This document shows, in pieces, positions 6,478 to 12,721 of a stretch of DNA of 25,773 nt. Position numbers and translations under genes: made by a program. Origin of the DNA: a virus; IMG/VR virus record IMGVR_UViG_3300009152_000182, positions 1-25,773 of that record; one strand, given 5' to 3'. The notes beneath the pieces were generated by a model, which saw only the letters and a program-made list of their open reading frames with translations, searched no databases and was not told the DNA's origin. The stretch's first letter is position 1. The number at the start of each line of letters is the position of its first letter.

Positions 6478-6723
6478 TTATTTCACTACTTCTTCATAGG
6501 TTGCAGTCAGTTCTTCATTTGCTGCAACTTCTTCTTCGATATTACGCTTGTGATATACTTTTGCAAGACGACGCGAAAGTCGCTTGTTCATCTCAAACTC
6601 ATCAGCCATTTTCTGAATAATTTCTTTAACGTGATCGCGCTCTGCTTCGATTCTGGTGTAGGAATTTGAAATTTCCTGCAGGCAGTTTTTTACTTCCAAC
6701 TTTTGCTGTTCTGTAAACGTCAT
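6478..6723 (-). CDS. dsbA: DsbA-like double-stranded DNA-binding protein (late transcription)
   Basis: An 81-residue helical protein. Its C-terminal half, LSRRLAKVYHKRNIEEEV then EELTATYEEVVK, matches the corresponding part of T4 DsbA (LALYHKDN, then an acidic stretch and VVELYDTVF). DsbA binds double-stranded DNA and is linked to late-promoter transcription in T4. The N-terminal half is an amphipathic helix (QQKLEVKNCLQEI). The ATG at 6723 is chosen because GAGGAT lies about 7 nt before it; the longer frame to 6768 would overlap gp45. It is placed between 45 and 44, genes that are adjacent in T4. Assignment from a short similarity read by eye. Confidence 0.7.
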   Translation of the reverse strand: MTFTEQQKLEVKNCLQEISNSYTRIEAERDHVKEIIQKMADEFEMNKRLSRRLAKVYHKRNIEEEVAANEELTATYEEVVK

Positions 6724-6733
6724 TGTGTAATCC

Positions 6734-7408
6734 TCACTCAAAGGTTGACTGTGCTGATTCAATAGCAACGAAATATTCTAGTTCCTTTTGCTTATGCTTG
6801 AATCGGGCAAGTCCACGCTTAGAAATTTCAACAGTGTAAGAACCATCAATCATCTTTAGGTTATCAAACTTCAGCGTGATATTAAACTTACTGCCATTAC
6901 CTTCGCAAAGTACAGTCTTAGAATAGTCAGATGAATCATCCTTAACATCAGTTGAAACTAGATTGACTGTTTCACCATCGCTATTGAAAATCATATAGGG
7001 AGAACCAGAAATTCCCGCAGTCTTACGCTGCCATTGTAGATCTTCCTGAGAAACATCAAATGTATAATCTACACTGCCAATAGACAGTTTCTTTTCTGGC
7101 GGTGTCACAATTACCTTTGCGCTACAAAACTTAATGTAATCGCTACGACGCTTATCCTTGCTAGTAAACGTAATACGATCGTCACCAATATCAAGATCGC
7201 AGTCACCATAAAGAGAAAGTTTTGACAGCAGCTTTGTCAAATCATACAAAGCAAATTCTGCTGGAAATGTTTCATCCACAGTGGCAGTTGCCATTGTAGT
7301 CTTCAATGCTGAAATAGTAGCAATTACATTTCCTTGCTTAAACAGCATGCTTTGATTAATAGTTGAGAAATTTTTTAAGATCTCAACAGTTTCAGGACTC
7401 AAATTCAT
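6734..7408 (-). CDS. 45: DNA polymerase sliding clamp gp45
   Basis: A 224-residue homologue of T4 gp45, the trimeric processivity clamp, which also tethers late transcription machinery. The N-terminus MNLSPETVEILKNFSTIN aligns with T4 MKLSKDTTALLKNFATIN; the ISALKTT and FALYDLTKLLSKLSL strands follow, and the C-terminus YFVAIESAQSTF matches T4 YVVALEAD. Length equals T4 gp45 (228). The start overlaps the dNMP kinase stop by 4 nt (ATGA). The leader AATGAGGTGATTAT resembles the RegA operator of T4 gene 44, so RegA repression is likely. It is the clamp for the loader encoded downstream. Confidence 0.93.
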   Translation of the reverse strand: MNLSPETVEILKNFSTINQSMLFKQGNVIATISALKTTMATATVDETFPAEFALYDLTKLLSKLSLYGDCDLDIGDDRITFTSKDKRRSDYIKFCSAKVIVTPPEKKLSIGSVDYTFDVSQEDLQWQRKTAGISGSPYMIFNSDGETVNLVSTDVKDDSSDYSKTVLCEGNGSKFNITLKFDNLKMIDGSYTVEISKRGLARFKHKQKELEYFVAIESAQSTFE

Positions 7409-7422
7409 ATAATCACCTCATT
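7405..7422 (-). promoter_or_regulatory. Candidate RegA-binding site over the gp45 ribosome binding site
   Basis: The mRNA AAUGAGGUGAUUAUAUG (7422-7406) covers the Shine-Dalgarno and start codon of gp45. It is close to the RegA target of T4 gene 44 as I recall it (AAUGAGGAAAUUAUG). The leader of regA itself carries AAAGGUGAUUGAAAUG, sharing AGGUGAUU before the start codon, and dut has UGAGGUUAUAUUAUG. Function is inferred. Confidence 0.4.
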
Positions 7423-8064
7423 AGGTACATAATCTTCAACGGTCTTATTATAAGCGAAACTAGCTAAATTGTCAACTCTTTTCGGGAGATCATAGAGTTG
7501 GCAGTTATTGTCGAAATGGTAATCGAAGCTTTGACCAATCCATGCCCACTCGCTATAATGTACTTCTGGATATTTTTCAGCCATAATATAAAAGTCTTTT
7601 TTCATATTAACATGCAAGGCACTTGTATACCAAATTGGGTTTGATCCTCTTTGAACACGAACTATCTTACCACCAATTTCTCTGATAGCAGCAATTTCAT
7701 TCGGAAAACGAACGTCAGCTACAACATAATTTTTACCTTGCTTGATTCTATTTTTTAAAGATAGAACCCAAAGATTTTCTCCAAATACATGCCGACCTGA
7801 TTCAGTTCCAAGTAGCTGTAGTGCCTTTCTTGGTGAAAGTTCAATACCTAGATTTTTTGACCACCATTCATCTGGCTTTTCTCTCCACTCTCTAGATTTT
7901 GGAGTATCACCTTCAAGCATACTACGATCCCAACCAAATATAACAGATGCAGCATCTTTTCCAGCTGCTGCAAATGATTCCTTTATAAATCCATGATGAG
8001 TGCACAGTAGATCTGCAATCGTGCCTTTACCGCTGCCAATAAATCCAACAAGACCTATAATCAT
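7405..8064 (-). CDS. 1: Deoxynucleoside monophosphate kinase (T4 gp1-like)
   Basis: A 219-residue P-loop kinase. Walker A is GFIGSGKGT (7-15); DVRFPNEIAAIREIGGKIVRV in the middle is a hallmark of the T4 gp1 / phage dNMP kinase group and lies near the catalytic region. Such enzymes phosphorylate dTMP, dGMP and, in T4, hydroxymethyl-dCMP to the diphosphates. It overlaps the methyltransferase stop by 4 nt and the gp45 start by 4 nt, so modification genes, kinase and clamp share one transcript. Whether it accepts a modified nucleotide here is unknown; its place next to the oxygenase and glycosyltransferase genes makes the question reasonable. Confidence 0.87.
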   Translation of the reverse strand: MIIGLVGFIGSGKGTIADLLCTHHGFIKESFAAAGKDAASVIFGWDRSMLEGDTPKSREWREKPDEWWSKNLGIELSPRKALQLLGTESGRHVFGENLWVLSLKNRIKQGKNYVVADVRFPNEIAAIREIGGKIVRVQRGSNPIWYTSALHVNMKKDFYIMAEKYPEVHYSEWAWIGQSFDYHFDNNCQLYDLPKRVDNLASFAYNKTVEDYVPNEVII

Positions 8065-8699
8065 AGTTTAGCCCTCAAAAATTCATCAACTGAAATTAAA
8101 CCAAGATCATTTTTTCTATTTTTACTCATAATACCATACTCAAAAAAGAAATTAGTATGTTGTATTTTTTCCGTAAATTTACTTTTATCTAAAATACCAC
8201 AACCACCATCAGTATCTATGGTATATACATCATAATTTGATGTTGTACGCATAAAATAAATTGTTTTCCAACAAGTACCATTCCAATAATGTGGAGAATT
8301 TATAAAAAAATCATAATCTGAATGAGCATGATACCATTCAACTGGACAGCAATCATGCATAACAATAATGCTGTTTTCGTGTGTATGATTTATTGAATTT
8401 GTTATATCTTTTAATAGCTGTGGCGCTAAATGTAAAGCATCAATAAAAATTATATCCCATTTATGGTCTGGCTTAAACTCTGTTTCAGATTTTTCTAATC
8501 TGTCAAAAAAATCATCAGAAGTCATATTATAGTCATAAACTATACCATCAATTTCAACTCCTGGATCGACTGATGTTTTTTTAACAGCTTTGACAATATT
8601 GAAACATTCATCTAAATTTCTTGCACCAATTTCTAAATAGTTACTATTATTTGGAAATCTAGTTTCAATGAATTTATTAATAATATCGAATCTATACAT
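8061..8699 (-). CDS. Class I SAM-dependent methyltransferase (Methyltransf_24-like)
   Basis: A 212-residue Rossmann-fold methyltransferase. Motif I is YLEIGARNLDECF (21-33), the acidic ribose-binding part is SVDPGVEIDG (43-52), WDIIFIDALH forms the strand-4 region, and IIVMHDCCPVEW follows. This pattern occurs in small-molecule or sugar methyltransferases found beside glycosyltransferase genes. It lacks the Pro-Cys and Glu-Asn-Val motifs of cytosine-5 DNA methyltransferases and the DPPY-type motif of adenine methyltransferases, so it is unlikely to make 5-methylcytosine. The start MYRFD at 8699 shares one base with the preceding glycosyltransferase stop; an earlier in-frame start at 8717 would overlap it. 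It could methylate the added sugar. Confidence 0.78.
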   Translation of the reverse strand: MYRFDIINKFIETRFPNNSNYLEIGARNLDECFNIVKAVKKTSVDPGVEIDGIVYDYNMTSDDFFDRLEKSETEFKPDHKWDIIFIDALHLAPQLLKDITNSINHTHENSIIVMHDCCPVEWYHAHSDYDFFINSPHYWNGTCWKTIYFMRTTSNYDVYTIDTDGGCGILDKSKFTEKIQHTNFFFEYGIMSKNRKNDLGLISVDEFLRAKL

Positions 8700-9496
8700 T
8701 AAATTGTACCTACCCAATTAGCAACAGCTGCCATGTCACCAGTAAATGCATAAGTTCCAATATGGTGAGTCTTCATCCATGGACATAGCCAAATCTGTCC
8801 ACCCATTTTACGCCACCATTGGCAAAACATGTAATCCTCGGATAGATAACGGTCAGATACCCCATGATCAATTACAGTATCAAAATATGCATGGATATAT
8901 CTTGATCCGTCAAAATTAGCCTGTCCAACATGATCTGGCTTATATCGTAGTTCTGGATATTGTTTCTCAAACTTTTCAAATACTTCTCTCTTAACCATCA
9001 TGAAACCAGTTCCGATTTCCAAAACTTCAACTGGCTCAGCAACACTAAATCGATTAGTTCCTGGGGCTGGATTAAAAACGTAATCTCCAACAACTTTTTC
9101 AATCTCTCCTGGCGAGATGGTTGGATTCTTTTTTATAGCGTCAACTACTGATGTCCATTTAATGGACTTTTTAGGATATGGCGCACCAATAACATCTTTA
9201 TCCATTGCTAACAGAGCAACTACATCCTTTGGGTCAAAATGAATGTCGGAATCTAGAAACAGCAAATGGGTGCTTCCAGATCTAAGAAACTCATCTACCA
9301 GATAATTTCTTGCTCGAGTGATTAGAGATTCATTAAAAATGAACGAAAATCTGACATTAATTCCATACTGAGTGCAAAGACCTTGCAAATCTAGAACAGA
9401 CTTAGCGTACATCCCATAACACTGACCACCATACATTGGTGTTGCTACAAATAACTTTTTTTTCTTTAATTCATCAACGGAAATTTCTATTTTCAT
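8699..9496 (-). CDS. GT-A type glycosyltransferase
   Basis: A 265-residue GT-A glycosyltransferase of the ANP1/MMN9-like kind. It starts with KLFVATPMYGGQCYGMY, has ESLITRARNYLVDEFL (substrate-loop region common in this group) and the metal-binding DSD in LLFLDSDIHFDPKD (82-84), followed by IGAPYPKK. A C-terminal SEDYMFCQWWRKMGG segment is typical of the catalytic Glu-Asp region, and THHIGTYAF ends the domain. No membrane anchor, so it acts in the cytoplasm. The start MKIEIS at 9496 has TTGGAG 7 nt upstream. Third gene after the TET/JBP oxygenase and GT-B genes; the acceptor could be modified DNA bases, inferred from context. Confidence 0.85.
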   Translation of the reverse strand: MKIEISVDELKKKKLFVATPMYGGQCYGMYAKSVLDLQGLCTQYGINVRFSFIFNESLITRARNYLVDEFLRSGSTHLLFLDSDIHFDPKDVVALLAMDKDVIGAPYPKKSIKWTSVVDAIKKNPTISPGEIEKVVGDYVFNPAPGTNRFSVAEPVEVLEIGTGFMMVKREVFEKFEKQYPELRYKPDHVGQANFDGSRYIHAYFDTVIDHGVSDRYLSEDYMFCQWWRKMGGQIWLCPWMKTHHIGTYAFTGDMAAVANWVGTI

Positions 9497-9509
9497 TTTA
9501 TACTCCAAT

Positions 9510-10835
9510 TTATCCGAATAAGTCCTCAAGTGTGGATATTGGATTCATCTTATTGTCAAATCCAAAATGATCACACCAAACAGAATCAACAGTATTATCT
9601 AGGTTGCTGTCATACTTACCTACAACAGTTTTTAGTTCACCATTTGCAAGATTAATATATTCTTGCGCAATCTTTTTACGATCAAATAATTGTAACAACT
9701 TCCAATTATTGTTAACAATTTTCTGGTATTCATCCTCAGGCATATCTAACCATTGGTTAATTAAATCACCAAACTGTTTCGGTGTTGCATTCCAAGGAAT
9801 CATCAGATAGTTCTTGTTCGGTTTAAAAAACCCAATTCCTTCTTCATTGTCTGATACGCCCAAATTTCTTGCGATGGGAACAACACCTTGCCTCATTGCA
9901 TCAACAATGACACGATTAAAATGTTCTCCATATGTTTTTGACCAAGAAGGGTCAAGAAGAAATTTCGCTTCCTGAAGAATCTCATCTCGTTCAGCTTCAG
10001 ATACAAATCCCATATACCGCATACCACAATCTTCAGCATTCTTCCATATTGGATTACCAATCCTGTCAGCTGTAGCATCAGGATCTCGTTCTAGAGTGCA
10101 ATAATATTCAGGCTTACACTTATCTTTTGATGCCATGTAAGCACGCTCAATACCATCACCAGCAATACCAACCTCTGCTTTTATATAAGGAATTGCTGCT
10201 ACAAGATCATCTACTCGCTTCCATCGCTTAAATGTTTGCAAAGAAAAGATGGTATTAGTTCTATCACTGAACTTTATATCAGGAATTGCATCAATCTTTT
10301 GTGGATTCAAAATTAGTGCTCTAGGTATTTCCATAGAAGCTGCTTGATTAAATGCACTTGGGTGAACACAAGCAAGTCCAGTAATTTTATCGCGGAAATG
10401 ATGAATCCAAGGATAGTTCTTCCTAAGATTACCATCATGCACAATAACAATTTGCTTAGGTGTAATCTCAGTAATCATTCTAAGCCAAGAAGTTTTCCCT
10501 TCAGTTTCCTGGCACTTGAATCCAAAAATAGATTGCCAAATTACAATGTCAAACTGATTTGCCTTTTGTATAAAAATATCAATATCAATGTCGTTGATGA
10601 TTGACAAATACTCTCCGCGCCAACCTTTTCCTTGGTGCACTTTTCTACCAGTGCCGACGCCAACATCATATCCGATATCGCTATCTCCTGATATTGTTCC
10701 ACCCGACTTGGTGGTACGCAAATACACAAAATCAGTTTCATGACCAAGGTCTTTAAACCCAGCAATTAACTGCTCTGTATGAGAGATAATACCACCAAAA
10801 TTATTAAAGTCATGGACAACAGTTAATATCTTCAC
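9510..10835 (-). CDS. GT-B type glycosyltransferase (GT4/GT1-like)
   Basis: A 441-residue two-domain GT-B enzyme. The N-terminal MKILTVVHDFNNFGGIISHT is the acceptor-side Rossmann start with the glycine loop. IFSLQTFKRWKRVDDLVAA opens the C-terminal nucleotide-sugar domain, AGDGIERAYM follows, and SWSKTYGEHFNRVIVDAM is the Glu-rich donor site resembling the EX7E motif, though the second acidic residue appears as Asp. Start codon GTG at 10835 overlaps the oxygenase stop by 4 nt (GTGA). This direct coupling to a TET/JBP oxygenase suggests it glycosylates the hydroxymethyl base the oxygenase would produce; similar TET-glycosyltransferase linkages are known in phages. No membrane segments. Confidence 0.87.
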   Translation of the reverse strand: MKILTVVHDFNNFGGIISHTEQLIAGFKDLGHETDFVYLRTTKSGGTISGDSDIGYDVGVGTGRKVHQGKGWRGEYLSIINDIDIDIFIQKANQFDIVIWQSIFGFKCQETEGKTSWLRMITEITPKQIVIVHDGNLRKNYPWIHHFRDKITGLACVHPSAFNQAASMEIPRALILNPQKIDAIPDIKFSDRTNTIFSLQTFKRWKRVDDLVAAIPYIKAEVGIAGDGIERAYMASKDKCKPEYYCTLERDPDATADRIGNPIWKNAEDCGMRYMGFVSEAERDEILQEAKFLLDPSWSKTYGEHFNRVIVDAMRQGVVPIARNLGVSDNEEGIGFFKPNKNYLMIPWNATPKQFGDLINQWLDMPEDEYQKIVNNNWKLLQLFDRKKIAQEYINLANGELKTVVGKYDSNLDNTVDSVWCDHFGFDNKMNPISTLEDLFG

Positions 10836-12181
10836 GCAAAGAAATCCTCCAAAGATGCATCCTTTATATATGCTTCTGGGTGATACTTAGACAGCATATC
10901 TTTCCCGCCCTTTTCAAGAAGGTAATCATACCACTCTTGGTCTGTCCACATACCTTCGCTTACACCATTCCACAAGTTTTTCCAAAGTCTATGAGATTTA
11001 TTTTTTCTTCGCTGTTCAACATATTCAAATCGAAGATTCTCATATTCGTAGGATCCCAATTCTAGCATTTTTTCGCGGAAATAGCAAACTAAACTGATTC
11101 TTTCTGATCCTTCTTCACATACAATAGGCGTATTGCCATGAATAACTTCATGATTGTTTACAAGAAGAAGATCACCAGGACGTACATTTACAGCTATACG
11201 ATATTCTGGAAACACAAGATATCCGCCAGTATATCTACCATCATTAGATAATACAAGAAGATTACTAAGACCATCACTGAAATCTCCAGCGTCACGATGA
11301 CATGCTGTACGGAATGTTTTATTAACTGTTATTGTGGTGAATACAGTTTCAGGAACTAGAAATCTTGAGTCAATTTTATTAGCAGCTGCTCTTTGATTCT
11401 TCCAGCGCCATGGCATCAACTCTTTGAATCCGTTGTTAAGTGACTGTAAAAACGGAAAAGATAGTTTGAATTTATCAAAATGATTTTGCGTATAAGATGT
11501 GGCGCGCCCATAAGGAATACGCGGATAACGATCAAACCAGCCAGCAATACCTGAGTTGACTGGATTCGCGTATGTCGTATCTGAGATATACATCTCTTTC
11601 AAATCTTTTGTTTGCTGTTTTCTTTCAGCAACTGAAAGATTCATTGCTGATTCAAGCCAATCATCAAACTTGAAATTATCTTCTTTAATCTTTGCTGAGA
11701 GCCAAACTAGTCCTCTAGAAGATTCAGCATTCTTATATTGTGCTTTTATATCTTCTACTAATTGTTTTAGATTGTCAGCAACTATTGCATTTTCATCTTG
11801 TTTCAAGAAGCAATCAATAATGCGAAGTTGGTATTCTGCAACCCAATCTCTCCCTAAACACTTATCTCCCTTTGGTCCTGCAGCTAATCCTCTATTCTGG
11901 GATTGTGTTGCTGCTTCGCGCAGTCCAATGTATGCTTGCTCTTGTTCTTGTTTGCTGAAAAAGTTTTTGCGAAACTTGAATGCAATCTTGCGCTCATCAG
12001 CGCCAATGTCGCATTCATTACAGTCTTTAGTACAATTATGTTTTGTTAATACATCACAGCTTGGTACTGTGTAACAATCTGTATCTTCTTCTATAAGAAG
12101 ATCATAATGAGACGCATCTACGAATTGCCCAAGCAAATCTTCGCAGTCTATTTTATCTCTTGCTACAATTACTTTTACCAT
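10832..12181 (-). CDS. TET/JBP-family 2-oxoglutarate/Fe(II) dioxygenase
   Basis: A 449-residue protein whose C-terminal part (about 275-375) is a double-stranded beta-helix dioxygenase of the TET/JBP type. VNKTFRTACHRDAGDFSDG gives metal ligands His295 and Asp297, YTGGYLVFPEYRIAVNVRPGD is the family's core strand pair, HEVIHGNTPI gives the third ligand His348, and ERISLVCYFREKM gives Arg361 for 2-oxoglutarate. Relatives oxidise 5-methylcytosine or thymine in DNA to hydroxymethyl bases. The N-terminal region is unfamiliar and has five cysteines between residues 36 and 57. The start MVKVIV at 12181 has AAAGGA upstream. It heads an operon behind a strong promoter and overlaps the GT-B gene. Substrate base unproven; no cytosine-5 methyltransferase is in the window. 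Confidence 0.85.
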   Translation of the reverse strand: MVKVIVARDKIDCEDLLGQFVDASHYDLLIEEDTDCYTVPSCDVLTKHNCTKDCNECDIGADERKIAFKFRKNFFSKQEQEQAYIGLREAATQSQNRGLAAGPKGDKCLGRDWVAEYQLRIIDCFLKQDENAIVADNLKQLVEDIKAQYKNAESSRGLVWLSAKIKEDNFKFDDWLESAMNLSVAERKQQTKDLKEMYISDTTYANPVNSGIAGWFDRYPRIPYGRATSYTQNHFDKFKLSFPFLQSLNNGFKELMPWRWKNQRAAANKIDSRFLVPETVFTTITVNKTFRTACHRDAGDFSDGLSNLLVLSNDGRYTGGYLVFPEYRIAVNVRPGDLLLVNNHEVIHGNTPIVCEEGSERISLVCYFREKMLELGSYEYENLRFEYVEQRRKNKSHRLWKNLWNGVSEGMWTDQEWYDYLLEKGGKDMLSKYHPEAYIKDASLEDFFA

Positions 12182-12207
12182 TATATTATTCCTTTGGGTA
12201 TATGACA

Positions 12208-12236
12208 ATTGTATATAAAAAAGTTTGTATTGTCAA
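12208..12236 (-). promoter_or_regulatory. Strong sigma70-type promoter of the TET/JBP operon
   Basis: Minus strand TTGACA (12236-12231), 17 bp, TACAAT (12213-12208). The -35 is a perfect consensus and the -10 matches in five of six. It starts 8 bp after the terminator of the winged-helix gene and lies about 30 bp before the oxygenase start. It should drive the 12181-6478 unit through gp45 and dsbA. Confidence 0.8.
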
Positions 12237-12244
12237 AATAAAAT

Positions 12245-12265
12245 GTGGGGGCAATGCGCCCCCAC
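12245..12265 (-). terminator. Intrinsic terminator of the winged-helix gene
   Basis: Stem GTGGGGGC (12265-12258) with GCCCCCAC (12252-12245), 5-nt loop, followed on the minus strand by ATTTTATTTTG. A further hairpin CACACT/AGTGTG (12271-12288) precedes it. It separates the winged-helix transcript from the oxygenase operon. Confidence 0.85.
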
Positions 12266-12297
12266 GATATCACACTAGAATAAGTGTGAATATCTTA

Positions 12298-12585
12298 TCA
12301 GGCAGTAAGAGCCTGAACATAGAGTGCCTTGCGCGCACGACCATAGCGGCTCTTCTCAAGATTGCGCAGGAACTTCTCCGAAGGAGTTCCAAGACGATAG
12401 GCGAAAACTTCCTCGCCCTTCGAGTTGGTGATGCGATTAGTATAAACAGGCATCCCTTCATTGCGAAGACGATAGATAACGTCACTGACGTTGGCTACCT
12501 TGAACATAGAACGACCCTGACGAACGGTCAGAGTATTACCGTTGCGGAGCCATACCGCAATTGAATTAATAGCAGACGTAGACAT
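12298..12585 (-). CDS. Small winged-helix/helix-turn-helix DNA-binding protein
   Basis: A 95-residue protein with a likely winged helix-turn-helix in residues 15-67: LTVRQGRSMFKVANVSDVIYRLRNEGMPVY forms the helices with the turn around VANVSD, and TNRITNSKGEEVFAYRLG forms the beta wing. The C-terminal part is basic (EKSRYGRARKALY). Similar small phage proteins are annotated only as HTH-domain proteins. GAGGTG lies 6-7 nt before the ATG. It is a single-gene unit with its own promoter (12656-12684), a leader inverted repeat (12621-12650) and its own terminator (12245-12265), an arrangement that fits a regulator. It may act on the promoters in this region, but nothing proves a target. GC content looks higher than in the flanking operons. 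Confidence 0.75.
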   Translation of the reverse strand: MSTSAINSIAVWLRNGNTLTVRQGRSMFKVANVSDVIYRLRNEGMPVYTNRITNSKGEEVFAYRLGTPSEKFLRNLEKSRYGRARKALYVQALTA

Positions 12586-12620
12586 ATATTACACCTCAAA
12601 TAAACACCGCTCAAATTTTA

Positions 12621-12650
12621 CATCGGTCGATTGCGGCATTTCAACCGATG
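12621..12650 (-). promoter_or_regulatory. Inverted repeat at the transcript start of the winged-helix gene
   Basis: Half-sites CATCGGTTGA (12650-12641) and TCGACCGATG (12630-12621) are inverted copies matching in 9 of 10 positions around a 10-bp centre. With the -10 at 12661-12656 the repeat begins at about +1. In RNA it forms a 10-bp stem with one G-U pair. It could be an operator, perhaps for the encoded protein, or a 5' mRNA-stabilising hairpin. Confidence 0.6.
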
Positions 12651-12655
12651 CATTA

Positions 12656-12684
12656 ATTATACCCTATTTTTGTTGTAAGGTAAA
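12656..12684 (-). promoter_or_regulatory. Sigma70-type promoter of the winged-helix gene
   Basis: Minus strand TTTACC (12684-12679), 17 bp, TATAAT (12661-12656). Perfect -10 and optimal spacing. It resembles the TTTACT hexamers of the CobS-like and vWA promoters but lacks their 13-bp upstream box. Confidence 0.78.
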
Positions 12685-12721
12685 ATTAAAATGTTGGGGA
12701 TTTTTTGAGAAGATCCCGCAT

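Noticed and set aside
8061-8699. DNA cytosine-5 methyltransferase supplying 5mC to the TET-like enzyme
   Set aside because: None of the Pro-Cys, ENV or QRR-type motifs is present; the protein fits small-molecule or sugar methyltransferases.
11556-12074. Plus-strand frame opposite the TET/JBP gene
   Set aside because: The minus-strand gene has intact catalytic motifs; this frame has Ser/Cys-rich shadow composition and no start signal.
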